NCBI RefSeq assembly: GCF_029846715.1
Contig: NZ_JARVWW010000039.1
Location: 1 to 64,000 of the forward strand
From: Bradyrhizobium nivariense
GTDB lineage: Bacteria > Pseudomonadota > Alphaproteobacteria > Rhizobiales > Xanthobacteraceae
Direction: 5' to 3'
DNA length: 64,000 nucleotides
Under the pieces are notes generated by a model. It worked only from the letters and a program-made list of their open reading frames with translations, searched no databases and had not been told where the DNA came from. A program made the position numbers and the translations under genes. The stretch's first letter is position 1; every line of letters begins with the position of its first letter. Below, piece after piece: positions 16,621 to 25,118 of the stretch.

Positions 16621-16701
16621 TCAGAACAGATGCGCGAAAGCGAGCCAAGCGGTCACCGCCAGGCACAGGACCACGGCTGCGTAAGGCAGCATGACGCGCA
16701 A
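16621..16701 (-). CDS. Micro-protein with single membrane helix (26 aa)
   Basis: Reads MRVMLPYAAVVLCLAVTAWL then AFAHLF from a TTG start with GGAAGGGG 7 nt upstream; an internal ATG at 16692 would give 23 aa. Nearly the whole chain is one membrane helix. It begins 20 bp after the stop of a second tiny membrane protein. The layout resembles small subunits or regulators of membrane complexes, but the partner is unknown. Confidence 0.5.
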   Translation of the reverse strand: MRVMLPYAAVVLCLAVTAWLAFAHLF

Positions 16702-16721
16702 GACATAACCCCTTCCCGCCG

Positions 16722-16817
16722 TCAGCCCATCATCATCCACACCATTGCTCCCACCATCAAGAGGAAACCCGTGATTGCCGTTGCGACAAAAGCCTGTTCG
16801 ACGCGATCCATCGCCAT
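16722..16817 (-). CDS. Micro-protein with single membrane helix (31 aa)
   Basis: Starts MAMDRVEQAFVATAITGFLL and ends in a Met-rich stretch (VWMMMG). AAGGGGG lies 5-6 nt before the ATG, a good ribosome site. There is one membrane helix after an amphipathic start. It is followed by the 26 aa gene on the same strand, probably one transcript. Confidence 0.55.
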   Translation of the reverse strand: MAMDRVEQAFVATAITGFLLMVGAMVWMMMG

Positions 16818-17089
16818 CGCAGCCCCCTTTTTCCAGCCGAACCAATCTGACGGCTTGGGAAGCTTCGCGCATTAGGCTATGTGAATCGGCATCCTCCTTT
16901 GTCGGTCCGCGGGATTGGCCGCGCTGCTGCGCGCAGATTGCGACGGCGTCGTTCCACGACTTCGCCGTGCCCGGCTCCGCCATCTTGCGATGCTGCTTGG
17001 CCAGCATTTCGTTCGGCGTGACGTTGGCGACGGTGGTGTGGATCTTGTTCTTCAGTCCCCTGCTGGGCGAACCTTATCCGCTTCGCATC

Positions 17090-17698
17090 CTACTCGCGCC
17101 AGAACTCCGCCAATTCCTCGGCGGTCATCAGATCGACCTGGCCGTGAAAGCGGGTGCGGTACATCGTCATGAGCGCATCGTGGCCGACGTCGGACGAGCT
17201 GCACAGCGCATCCTCGACGATGACGACCCGAAAGCCGAGATCGACGGCGCTCAGGACCGTCGAGAGCACGCAGACGTCCGTCTCTGCGCCCGTGATCACG
17301 ACCGTGCCGACGTTCTTGTCGATCAGCAGGCTGGCGAGGCCGGGATTGCTGAACGCGGAATAGGCCGGCTTGTCGATGACAGCTGCGGGAGGAACGAACC
17401 GGCACAGGGCCGGCAGGAGTTCGAGAGCGGACGGAGGCAGATGCTTGCGGGTCGCCTGTCGCCAGCGATGAAAATAGCTCCGCCATTGTCCCGGACGATC
17501 TTCCGGGTCTTGGGGCGTGATGAATCGCGTGAAGATCGTTCTGGCCGGACGGCGCGAAACGATCGAGGCGATGGTCGGCAGGACGCGTTCCATCCAGGGC
17601 GTCGCCCACAAGCCGCCGGGCGCGAAGATGTTCTGCATGTCGATGCACAAGTGAACGGCGTCGCTGATCTCGGCAACTTCCGACGCGCTGTCTCTCAT
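17090..17698 (-). CDS. Isochorismatase-like cysteine hydrolase
   Basis: 202 aa, the usual family length. Catalytic triad positions are visible: Asp in HLCIDMQNIFAPGG, Lys in VIDKPAYSAF, and Cys in ITGAETDVCVLSTVL with the preceding cis-peptide region. The family hydrolyses amides such as nicotinamide, N-carbamoyl compounds or vinyl ethers; substrate cannot be assigned. ATG at 17698. Confidence 0.88.
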   Translation of the reverse strand: MRDSASEVAEISDAVHLCIDMQNIFAPGGLWATPWMERVLPTIASIVSRRPARTIFTRFITPQDPEDRPGQWRSYFHRWRQATRKHLPPSALELLPALCRFVPPAAVIDKPAYSAFSNPGLASLLIDKNVGTVVITGAETDVCVLSTVLSAVDLGFRVVIVEDALCSSSDVGHDALMTMYRTRFHGQVDLMTAEELAEFWRE

Positions 17699-17718
17699 CG
17701 TCCGCCACCCCTGACCTT

Positions 17719-17930
17719 GTGGGCATCAGCAGGACCATAATGGTGCGCGAGAACGTGGGCCGACACAACGCTCTCGACAAGCTTGCTGGCGCTCTCGCCA
17801 TGGAAGGGGCATCGCCGTCATCCTCACCATCCGGGGAAACGCGTTCGAGATCTTCAGCCATCCGGCGAGGGTGTTCATGCCGGCGGCCGCACAGATCGAG
17901 CTGCCGAGTTTCGACCGTACCTGTCGGACC
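17719..17930 (+). pseudogene. Remnant of fdhD (formate dehydrogenase accessory sulfurtransferase)
   Basis: Reads VRENVGRHNALDKLAGALA at about 17743-17800, which is the most conserved FdhD motif. After this the frame breaks. One frame over, the sequence continues GIAVILTIRGNAFEIF, which can be aligned loosely to the following VLTSRVSVEMVQ region of FdhD. The N-terminal half, including the CxxC region, is absent. No formate dehydrogenase genes are nearby. This is a decayed fragment rather than a gene. Confidence 0.6.
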
Positions 17931-18114
17931 CCTCAGCACGGGCGAACTGAGGGAACTCCGGCGTCAGGGGAATAGAGAACTTCGCCGCGCTCACCCTCCT
18001 CGACGCATTTCGATAGTGGAATCGGCTTGCGGTGCTTCGCCACGAAGCGTAATTTTCAACTCTACGTAGCTCATTCGAAAGCATCTATCGGGTTCGGCCA
18101 AGCGGGAGACAGCA

Positions 18115-18744
18115 ATGGCGGATGTCCCATGGCACCTTTCCGGTGACTATTTCGAGAATTGCAGTTGCAGCATCGTGTGTCCCTGCCTGGTGTCGGCGGC
18201 GCCCCCGTTGACCGCGCGACCGACCGAGGGCTTCTGCAACGTACCGCTGATCTTCCACATCGAGAGCGGCCGCTATGGCGATATCGCGCTCGATGAGTTG
18301 AATGTGCTCGTCATCCTCCACGCACCTGGCGTCATGGCAGACGGAGACTGGTCGGTGGCCGCCTATATCGATCAGCGCGCCAATGATGAGCAGACCGAGG
18401 CCCTGGCTGCAATCTTCACCGGCGGTGCCGGCGGCCCGATGGCCGCGTTCGCACCGCTGATCAGCAAGAACCTGGGGGTGCGCAAGGTCCCGATCACGTT
18501 CCGGATCGACGGCAAGACGCGGTCCGCGGAAATTCCCGGCATCCTGCACATGTCCGTCGATCCCCTACCGACCATGCATCCGAGCGGCGAGATGTGGACG
18601 AACATCGGCCATCCGGTCAGCCCCGACGCCATGGTGATGGCCGTCGGCGCCGCCGGCAATACCTTCAGCGATCATGGCATGCGCTGGGATAATTCCGGCA
18701 GGAACGGCCTCTATGCACCGATCCGCTGGTCGAACCAGGCGTGA
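18115..18744 (+). CDS. DUF1326 protein
   Basis: 209 aa. Starts MADVPWHLSGDYFENCSCSI and has a CSCxxxCPC cluster typical of DUF1326. A GGGAG ribosome site precedes the ATG. It is followed after 65 bp by a DUF2182 membrane protein; these two families are often neighbours, which suggests a joint function. Metal binding through the Cys cluster is likely; biochemical role unknown. Confidence 0.85.
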   Translation: MADVPWHLSGDYFENCSCSIVCPCLVSAAPPLTARPTEGFCNVPLIFHIESGRYGDIALDELNVLVILHAPGVMADGDWSVAAYIDQRANDEQTEALAAIFTGGAGGPMAAFAPLISKNLGVRKVPITFRIDGKTRSAEIPGILHMSVDPLPTMHPSGEMWTNIGHPVSPDAMVMAVGAAGNTFSDHGMRWDNSGRNGLYAPIRWSNQA

Positions 18745-18809
18745 TGTAAACTCCCGATACCGGCCTGCGTCAGCGGCCGGCAACATCGATCGCACAACAT
18801 CGATCGCAA

Positions 18810-19631
18810 ATGACGGACAGCCCCCTGGAAAGCGTGCTGCGGCGCGATCGCTGGATCGTCGGCAGCGCGATCGGCCTCATTGTCGCGCTGGCATGGAGCT
18901 ATGTGCTCTGGCTCGCCAACGACATGGACATGGGCGGCATGGACATGACCGAATTCCGGATGATCCCGGCCGGGATCGGAATCATGCTGCCAGCCGACGA
19001 GCCGTGGCGAACGATCGAGTTCGCCTATGTGTTCCTGATGTGGGCGGTGATGATGGTCGGAATGATGGCTCCCTCGGCCGCGCCCATGATCCTGATGTAC
19101 GCCCGCGTAGGTCGACAGGGCAAAGCGCAGGGCAAGCCATTCGCCGCGACCGGCTGGTTTGCCGCCGGTTATCTCCTCGCCTGGTGCGGCTTTTCGCTGG
19201 CAGCCACCTTGCTCCAATGGGCGATCGAGCGGGCCGCCCTGCTGGATCCCCGGATGGCGATCGCGAACAACCTGCTCGGCGCCATCGTGCTGATCGCGGC
19301 GGGCGCCTATCAATGGACACGGCTCAAAGACGTCTGTCTCGCCCAATGCCAGTCGCCGTTTCTGTTCCTGATGCGCCACGGCGGCTTTCGCGGCGACCTG
19401 CGAGGCTGCCTGCTGCTGGGCGTTCGGCACGGAGGCTATTGTGTCGGCTGCTGCTGGGTTTTGATGGCGCTGTTGTTCGTGGGCGGCGTGATGAACGTGC
19501 TCTGGATCGCGCTTTTGGCGCTGCTTGTACTTTTGGAGAAACTGACGCCGGTGGGACGCTGGATCGCGCGCGCTGCCGGCATTGCCTGTGTGGCCGCGGG
19601 CACCTGGCTCCTGCTGACCTTGCCGCAGTGA
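18810..19631 (+). CDS. DUF2182 integral membrane protein (putative metal-binding)
   Basis: 273 aa with about six to seven membrane helices. A Met/Asp-rich periplasmic loop (NDMDMGGMDMTEF) follows helix 1, a conserved helix reads MWAVMMVGMMAPSAAPM, and HGGYCVGCCWVLM carries three Cys. These features match DUF2182. The Met/Asp loop and Cys motif suggest metal handling. Paired with the upstream DUF1326 gene. Confidence 0.87.
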   Translation: MTDSPLESVLRRDRWIVGSAIGLIVALAWSYVLWLANDMDMGGMDMTEFRMIPAGIGIMLPADEPWRTIEFAYVFLMWAVMMVGMMAPSAAPMILMYARVGRQGKAQGKPFAATGWFAAGYLLAWCGFSLAATLLQWAIERAALLDPRMAIANNLLGAIVLIAAGAYQWTRLKDVCLAQCQSPFLFLMRHGGFRGDLRGCLLLGVRHGGYCVGCCWVLMALLFVGGVMNVLWIALLALLVLLEKLTPVGRWIARAAGIACVAAGTWLLLTLPQ

Positions 19632-19652
19632 GTCCCGCAAAGACAAAACGAC

Positions 19653-19683
19653 CCCGCCAGTTACCGTAGTAATCTGACGGGGC
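19653..19683 (+). terminator. Hairpin after the DUF2182 gene
   Basis: ccccgccag (19653-19661) pairs with ctgacgggg (19675-19683) with one G-T wobble and a 13-nt loop, 22 bp past the stop codon. There is no strong T run, so it may be a weak terminator or end-stabilising hairpin. Confidence 0.45.
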
Positions 19684-19732
19684 TTGTGAAACGATCTTTG
19701 GTTTGATTTGCCGTTGCTCTCGGTCTGGCTTG

Positions 19733-19969
19733 TCATTCCGTCGACCGCTCACTGACTAAATAACGAGGCGCGCTGGTTGCCGTTCCGCGGTCGGCGCAAT
19801 TTTTTCGCGCCTCGGCGACAATAGGTTTCGACCAGCTCAGCCCGGCGGCGAAGCCCATCGCCATCACGGGTTGCCGCGCTTTACCCCTATATCGCCAGGC
19901 ATCCCAGAACGCGCCGAATTTCGGCTGCACAATATTCGTCGGTGCATCGACGATGGCGTCTTTGCTCAT
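19733..19969 (-). CDS. Small hypothetical protein coupled to the universal stress protein gene
   Basis: 78 aa (MSKDAIVDAPTNIVQPKFGA...). Its ATG overlaps the stop codon of the upstream stress-protein gene by one base (TGATG), which supports real translation. There is one weakly hydrophobic stretch (VMAMGFAAGLSW). No family recognised. Confidence 0.6.
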   Translation of the reverse strand: MSKDAIVDAPTNIVQPKFGAFWDAWRYRGKARQPVMAMGFAAGLSWSKPIVAEARKNCADRGTATSAPRYLVSERSTE

Positions 19970-20793
19970 CAGTGCGCGAGGAAGGAACACTTTGGACTGC
20001 CTGTCAGCAAGTCGGACGTGACGCCGCCAAACACCCATTCGCGCAGCCGCGTATGTCCATATGCACCTGCGACAATCAAATCGGCATCGCGTTGCTCCGC
20101 CGCTAGCATGAGTGCGTCCGCCACCGATCGTTCCGCGCGCACACGCGGCTCCGCGTCTGCGCGGACATCATGACGGCCAAGAAACGCCGCAACGTCCGTG
20201 ACCCTCGCGTTGGCAGCCTCGATTTCAGATTCATCGACGACTTCGACGACCGATACGAGATCGGCCTTCTGAAGCAACGGCAGCGCATCGTGACATGCGC
20301 GGCGCGCTTCTCGCGTATCGGTCCAGCCGACGACGATGCGCTTCGCATCCAGGCTCCGTGCTCCGTCTGGGACAACCAGCACCGGTCGGCCAGCGTGCAT
20401 CAGCACGTCGCCTAAGTCCATTAAGCTGAAAACGCCAAGCTGGGCGGGGGCCCGGCCGAGAACAATGACATCGGCCGCACGGCTTTCGCGTACTACTACG
20501 TCTTCGGGCAACCCAAACATGGAGCGCCATTCAATTTGCAGCCCGTTGACCGCGGGAGAGTTCCGGAAACTGGCCTCCGAGTTTTTAAACCCCGTTCGAA
20601 TGCGCTCCTCTTCTGCCTCCATCTCGACTGCGATGGCAACTCCGCCGTAATTATCGACCAACGGTGCCCGCAGCTGAGCTGCGGCTACACCGATCAGTTT
20701 GGCGTTAAAACGACGCGCGACTTGCGCGGCGCATTCGAGGCGGTTGCGCGATATGTGATCCGGTTCGATATGAACAAGAATGGATGTCAACAT
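19969..20793 (-). CDS. Universal stress protein (tandem UspA domains)
   Basis: 274 aa, two UspA domains. The first (about 1-140) begins MLTSILVHIEPD and is degenerate. The second (about 150-274) contains RIVVGWTD and the nucleotide loop GAYGHTRLREWVFGGVTSDL, the Gx2Gx9G(S/T) ATP-binding signature. Such proteins help survival under starvation, oxidative or hypoxic stress. It opens the accessory stress-gene region that runs to 26.3 kb and is coupled to the 78 aa gene. Confidence 0.9.
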   Translation of the reverse strand: MLTSILVHIEPDHISRNRLECAAQVARRFNAKLIGVAAAQLRAPLVDNYGGVAIAVEMEAEEERIRTGFKNSEASFRNSPAVNGLQIEWRSMFGLPEDVVVRESRAADVIVLGRAPAQLGVFSLMDLGDVLMHAGRPVLVVPDGARSLDAKRIVVGWTDTREARRACHDALPLLQKADLVSVVEVVDESEIEAANARVTDVAAFLGRHDVRADAEPRVRAERSVADALMLAAEQRDADLIVAGAYGHTRLREWVFGGVTSDLLTGSPKCSFLAH

Positions 20794-20929
20794 CCGATTT
20801 CCCTCGGTTGCTTGCCGTCGGCGGTAAAGGCGATTCAGCTATCGCCATCCGACGCAGAACGCTCAAGGCTGGATGCAAAATGAAAGGCCACGATCCCGCG
20901 CGGATCTTTTCGAAGATTCCACAATGAGC

Positions 20930-20959
20930 AAAGCGATCACCCTTAAAGCGATCACCCTT
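20930..20959. repeat. Perfect 15-bp tandem duplication
   Basis: AAAGCGATCACCCTT occurs twice head to tail without mismatch, in the intergenic region upstream of the universal stress protein gene. Confidence 0.9.
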
Positions 20960-21081
20960 GCAGGCACATTCTCGCATCACCACCACGCCATCAAACGCGG
21001 CGATTGTGAAATCAACTGGCAGTCAAACCGTTCCCAGAAAATCAGAGATCCCGATTCAACCACCGGCGTCAGGCGCGCGGG

Positions 21082-21315
21082 CTAGATTCGATCACGCAGG
21101 CCTTTGACACCCTCGTCTTGGGCGCAATGCTCGCAACAGAAAAACGTACCGGCCTTCTCCAGGCCGTGTCCGACGATACGGATTCCACAATGATCGCAGG
21201 TCGGCGCGAGTGCGTGAATGGCGCATTCGAAGCTATCGAACGTATGCGCTTTGCCGTTCATCGAGACCTGAAAGGTCTTGTCATAATCATTGCCGCAGGT
21301 TTCACATGTCGCCAT
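21082..21315 (-). CDS. Small Cys/His zinc-ribbon (metallothionein-like) protein
   Basis: 77 aa. CxxC pairs at CETCGND, CDHCGIR and FCCEHC, plus His residues and a single Cys in FECAIHAL, give at least two zinc sites. The layout (TFDSFECAIHALAP, GTFFCCEHCA) resembles bacterial SmtA-like/TRASH-like zinc proteins. It probably binds Zn or a similar metal. Start at MATCETCGND. Confidence 0.75.
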   Translation of the reverse strand: MATCETCGNDYDKTFQVSMNGKAHTFDSFECAIHALAPTCDHCGIRIVGHGLEKAGTFFCCEHCAQDEGVKGLRDRI

Positions 21316-21494
21316 GATCTCGCCTCCGCTGATGTCGCAGATGGATGCTGAATTCGCCAAACGGCACCCGGTTCCAATTGGGTGATGCGGCTAGACGTCC
21401 CACAGATACGGCAGCGAGATCGTAGCCCGCGCATACCACCCACAGCGTATTGAATGATGATATTTCGGGTCACGTTTCCATTCATGCGATCCAC

Positions 21495-21974
21495 TTACCG
21501 AAATGGATCAGTCGTCCGGAAGCCGTTTGTCAACCGATTGCCTCGCGCCGATCGGCTGAACGGTTCTCGATAAACTTGTGAAGACGGCTGGCACAGCAAT
21601 AAGCCCGCTCCGGCTGCTGTGAAAGAGGCCAAGAACTGAATATCCGGCGGTTGTGCGGGATTGCGCGCGATTGATGCTGCTTCATATTGAAGTCTTGCGT
21701 TGCAAGCGCAGCTCGGAAGGGCATTCGAACGCCCGCAGGCATCGTGGCGCATACAAGCAGCATCCAGAGCATCAACAGGGCGAGTTCCTGGTCGGTTGCC
21801 CGGGCCACAGTAATTCCCATGGAATAACAAACCGCCGGGGTCGATGTGATGGCCGTCTCCAGCAATCGGTTGCCCCGCAGCGAATTGCCCGGGTCGAGCT
21901 TCCCTCCCTGCTATTGGCGCAACCGACGCGCATAGCAGGAAAACCGCGCACAAGCATTCCCGCCGAAAACGCAT
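21495..21974 (-). CDS. Secreted phospholipase A2-like protein
   Basis: About 159 aa. A signal peptide (MRFRRECLCAVFLLCAS, then VAPIAG) precedes a core with GNYCGPGNRPGTRPVDALD and AACMRHDAC: the Ca2+-binding loop and the HD catalytic pair of phospholipase A2 folds. Further Cys (SCAC) would support disulphides. The C-terminal part is less family-like. The expected reaction is Ca2+-dependent release of fatty acid from the sn-2 position; actual activity is unproven. ATG 21989 is an alternative start. Confidence 0.7.
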   Translation of the reverse strand: MRFRRECLCAVFLLCASVAPIAGREARPGQFAAGQPIAGDGHHIDPGGLLFHGNYCGPGNRPGTRPVDALDAACMRHDACGRSNALPSCACNARLQYEAASIARNPAQPPDIQFLASFTAAGAGLLLCQPSSQVYREPFSRSARGNRLTNGFRTTDPFR

Positions 21975-21989
21975 GGCATAAGACCTCAT

Positions 21990-22345
21990 CTGAACCCACC
22001 CAAACGCGGGTCGGCTGGAAACTCCACTGAGTCCAATGTGCGAGGCGTGCCTCGGTTCCAGATGAAGTCCGCCAAAGTGTGAGACCGTTCTGACTTGTCC
22101 ATTCGGGGTACGGACCTCCTGCTATCACCGTTCGGCTGCAAACGCCCGGAGACAGATCCTTGCGAGACAGATCCTTGCGAGCATCGGCTCCTCCGGCCGA
22201 TGCGAAGGAACGTCCAGGAGCGGGGTGAGTTGCGCACATAAAGAACAGCGATCGCCAGCTTGCCGATCGACCCGCCCTGGGTGCGGGGGTCGCGCACCGG
22301 TAACGCTAATGGAGCGCCGAACCACCATCACGGAAGGAATTCGGC
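21990..22345. other. Intergenic region upstream of the erythromycin-esterase-family gene
   Basis: 356 bp without a convincing gene. It contains a perfect 15-bp tandem duplication (22149-22178) and probably the promoter of the esterase operon. No familiar operator was identified. Confidence 0.55.
22149..22178. repeat. Perfect 15-bp tandem duplication
   Basis: GAGACAGATCCTTGC twice, head to tail, no mismatch, about 170 bp upstream of the esterase start. Confidence 0.9.
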
Positions 22346-23683
22346 ATGGCCCTCTCACCAGCAGCCGAGCGCATTCGCGAGCAGACCGAGCGCGAATTGA
22401 TCGAGCTCCTGCATCGGGCTGGTGAGCACCTCCCTGCACCCGAACGCGACCATTTCGGATCTTATTTCGACCGGTTTGCTCCCGCGAAAGTCGTTCTGCT
22501 CGGCGAATCGACGCATGGCACATCGCAATTCTATCGGGCGCGTGCGGCGATCACTCGCCAATTGATCGAGCGGCACGGTTTCAACATCGTCGCGGTCGAG
22601 GCCGACTGGCCGGATGCGGCGACCCTCGATCGGCTGGCACGGCAACTACCACCCGGCTCGCCCGGGGAGCGGCCGTTCGAACGCTTTCCGACCTGGATGT
22701 GGCGCAATGTCGAGGTAAGCGCGTTCATCGATTTTCTGCGAATCCATAACGACGCGCGCCCGATGGCGCAGCGCGTCGAGTTTCGAGGCCTCGATGTCTA
22801 CAGCCTCAGCGGCTCGATCGCGGCCGTGATCGACTATCTCGAACGGGTGGACCCGGAGCGCGCCCGCGCAGCGCGCGAACGCTATAGCTGTCTAACGCCT
22901 TGGCAATCGGATCCCGCGCTTTATGGCCGTGCTGTCCACTCGGGCCGGGACACTTGCGAAGATGAGGTGGTCGCGCAGTTGCGCGAGTTGCTCGAGAGTC
23001 GTCTTACCTATGCCGGGCACGATGGCGAAGCCTTCTTCAACGCGGCACAAAATGCGCGCATCGTACGGGCGGCGGAGCAGTATTACCGCATCATGTATCG
23101 CGGTTCGACGGAATCGTGGAATCTGCGCGACCGGCACATGTTCGACACGCTGCAATATCTGATGCAGCGGCGTGGGCCGCAGGCCAAAGCCGTGGTCTGG
23201 GCGCACAATTCCCATATCGGAAATGCCGCAGCTACCTCCATGGGCTGGGCCGGCGAGTTCAACATCGGTGAGCTCACGCGCAATGCCTATGGCGACGAGG
23301 CCGTCATGATCGGCTTCGGCACCGATCGTGGGACGGTCGCAGCCGCCTCCGACTGGGGTGGCCGGATGCAGATCAAGTCAGTGCGGCCGGCGCGCGACGA
23401 TAGCTATGAATACCTGTTCCGACGCACGGGGCTTGCACGATCATTGACCGATTGGCGGCCGCCCGGCCGAAGCGGTCTGCGCGAGGCCTTGGCGGGGCCG
23501 CGGCTTGAACGGGCGATTGGCGTCGTCTACCGCCCCGAAACGGAATTACTCAGCCATTATTTCCAGGCGGTGCTCCCGGATCAATTCGACGCCTTCGTTT
23601 GGTTTGAGGAGACGCAGGCCGTGACCCCGCTTGCGGCGGAGCCGGCCAAAGGCGCGGCAGAAACGTATCCGTTCGGGTTCTGA
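22346..23683 (+). CDS. Erythromycin-esterase-family protein
   Basis: 445 aa, full length for the family. Key motifs: LLGESTHGTSQFYRAR (His/Glu active-site segment), VAVEADWPDA, and VVWAHNSHIGNAA (second catalytic His region). Members include macrolide lactone hydrolases, but many are stress-associated with no known substrate, so an antibiotic-resistance role should not be assumed. It is followed 2 bp later by the hydrolase-phosphoribosyltransferase fusion. GGAAGGAATTCGGC precedes the ATG, giving a ribosome site. Confidence 0.9.
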   Translation: MALSPAAERIREQTERELIELLHRAGEHLPAPERDHFGSYFDRFAPAKVVLLGESTHGTSQFYRARAAITRQLIERHGFNIVAVEADWPDAATLDRLARQLPPGSPGERPFERFPTWMWRNVEVSAFIDFLRIHNDARPMAQRVEFRGLDVYSLSGSIAAVIDYLERVDPERARAARERYSCLTPWQSDPALYGRAVHSGRDTCEDEVVAQLRELLESRLTYAGHDGEAFFNAAQNARIVRAAEQYYRIMYRGSTESWNLRDRHMFDTLQYLMQRRGPQAKAVVWAHNSHIGNAAATSMGWAGEFNIGELTRNAYGDEAVMIGFGTDRGTVAAASDWGGRMQIKSVRPARDDSYEYLFRRTGLARSLTDWRPPGRSGLREALAGPRLERAIGVVYRPETELLSHYFQAVLPDQFDAFVWFEETQAVTPLAAEPAKGAAETYPFGF

Positions 23684-23685
23684 TC

Positions 23686-25014
23686 ATGATGACCGGAAAA
23701 GACCAACTTGGCGAAGTCTCGATCGGGCCGCATCGTCTTGCGGCGATACTTGGTGTGCCCAACGTCGCGACCGGCATCGTGATCTTCGCCCATGGTAGCG
23801 GCAGCGGCCGGACGAGCCCGCGCAACAATCAAGTGGCGGCGGGACTTCGAAAGGCCGGTCTCGCCACCCTATTGCTGGATCTTCTCACGATCGAGGAAGA
23901 GCGGAACCGTCGCAACGTGTTCGATATCGGGCTGCTGGCCTCTCGGCTCGCCGAAGCCGCCGAGTGGACCCGCAATCAACCCGAATTGGGTTCACTGCCC
24001 TTCGGCTATTTCGGGGCGAGCACGGGTGCGGCCGCGGCCCTGGTGGCGGCCGCCGAAGGGCAGAACGTCGCGGCAGTTGTTTCACGCGGCGGTCGCCCGG
24101 ATCTCGCCGGTGAGGCATTGCGGGCCGTCGGCGCACCGACATTGTTGATCGTGGGCGGGGCCGATCGGCCAGTGATTCCTCTCAACCAGTCCGCTTTCGA
24201 GCAGCTTTCGTGCGAGAAGGACCTCGTCATCGTGCCGGGAGCGAGCCATCTTTTTGAAGAACCCGGCACGTTGGAGCAGGTCATGCAACACGCCAAGCGA
24301 TGGTTCGGCCGATTCTTGTCTTCGCCATTGCAGAGCACGCCGGACGATATGGTGTTCGCGGATCGGCGCGAGGCTGGCCAACGCCTCGCGCCGCTACTCA
24401 TGAAATACAAGGACCAACACCCGGTGGTACTCGCGCTGCCGCGCGGCGGCGTACCCGTCGCTTTCGAGGTGGCACAGGCCTTGAATGCGCCGCTCGACGT
24501 CGCGCTCGTGCGCAAGATCGGTGCACCCGGCCACGACGAGCTTGGACTTGGCGCGGTGGTAGACGGCGCCCACCCGCAGGTCGTCTTGAACGACGAGATC
24601 GTTCGCGCGGTCCAGCCCGGAAACGCCTACCTGGCGGCGGAGACATCCCGCCAACTGGCTGAGATCGAACGCCGCCGTCACCTCTACCGGGACGGCGAAC
24701 CGCCGATCGACGTTGCCGGACGGACGGCCATCGTGATCGATGACGGGATCGCGACCGGCGGAACCGTCAAAGCAGTCCTGAAGGCACTCGCCAGGGCAAA
24801 GCCAAGCCGCCTGGTGCTTGCGGTGCCGGTCGCACCAAAGGACTCCCTCGCCGATCTCAATTCTGAGGCCGACGAAATCATTTGTCTGGCCACCCCCGAT
24901 CCATTCTATGCGGTCGGCCTGAATTACCGGGATTTCCGTCAGACTTCAGATCAGGAAGTGGTCGAACTGTTGCACCGTTCGAAAGTGAGCAGCCATTTGC
25001 ACGAGAGCCCATGA
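23686..25014 (+). CDS. Alpha/beta hydrolase - phosphoribosyltransferase fusion
   Basis: 442 aa. An N-terminal dienelactone-hydrolase-like alpha/beta hydrolase (about 10-210) has IVIFAHGSGSGRTSPRN, a nucleophile-elbow region FGYFGASTGAAAAL with Ser in GAST, and a late His in PGASHLFEE. The C-terminal type I phosphoribosyltransferase (about 220-435) has LALPRGGVPVAFEVA and the PRPP loop VIDDGIATGGT. The fusion points to action on a ribosylated or acylated nucleotide-like substrate. It starts 2 bp after the esterase stop, so it is the same operon. In mycobacteria phosphoribosyltransferase and erythromycin-esterase domains also occur together. Confidence 0.88.
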   Translation: MMTGKDQLGEVSIGPHRLAAILGVPNVATGIVIFAHGSGSGRTSPRNNQVAAGLRKAGLATLLLDLLTIEEERNRRNVFDIGLLASRLAEAAEWTRNQPELGSLPFGYFGASTGAAAALVAAAEGQNVAAVVSRGGRPDLAGEALRAVGAPTLLIVGGADRPVIPLNQSAFEQLSCEKDLVIVPGASHLFEEPGTLEQVMQHAKRWFGRFLSSPLQSTPDDMVFADRREAGQRLAPLLMKYKDQHPVVLALPRGGVPVAFEVAQALNAPLDVALVRKIGAPGHDELGLGAVVDGAHPQVVLNDEIVRAVQPGNAYLAAETSRQLAEIERRRHLYRDGEPPIDVAGRTAIVIDDGIATGGTVKAVLKALARAKPSRLVLAVPVAPKDSLADLNSEADEIICLATPDPFYAVGLNYRDFRQTSDQEVVELLHRSKVSSHLHESP

Positions 25015-25118
25015 TGTCTCTCCAGATTTTCGCAAGGCTACGCAACGAGCCAAGCTCGAGATTTGCGGCGAGTATTCGCGGCATGGCAAGGATAGGCAAA
25101 CGTGGAGGATATCATCCG

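Noticed and set aside
16621..17007. 128 aa single gene
   Set aside because: Its N-terminal two thirds overlap the better-supported 31 aa micro-ORF and an unremarkable region; only the last helix looks coding, kept as the 26 aa gene.
20873..21085. 70 aa ORF with a His cluster
   Set aside because: Composition is random and it runs through the 15-bp duplication; no ribosome site or homology pattern.
22346..23683. Macrolide-resistance determinant
   Set aside because: The family name suggests it, but the context is stress related and no other resistance gene is present; function left open.
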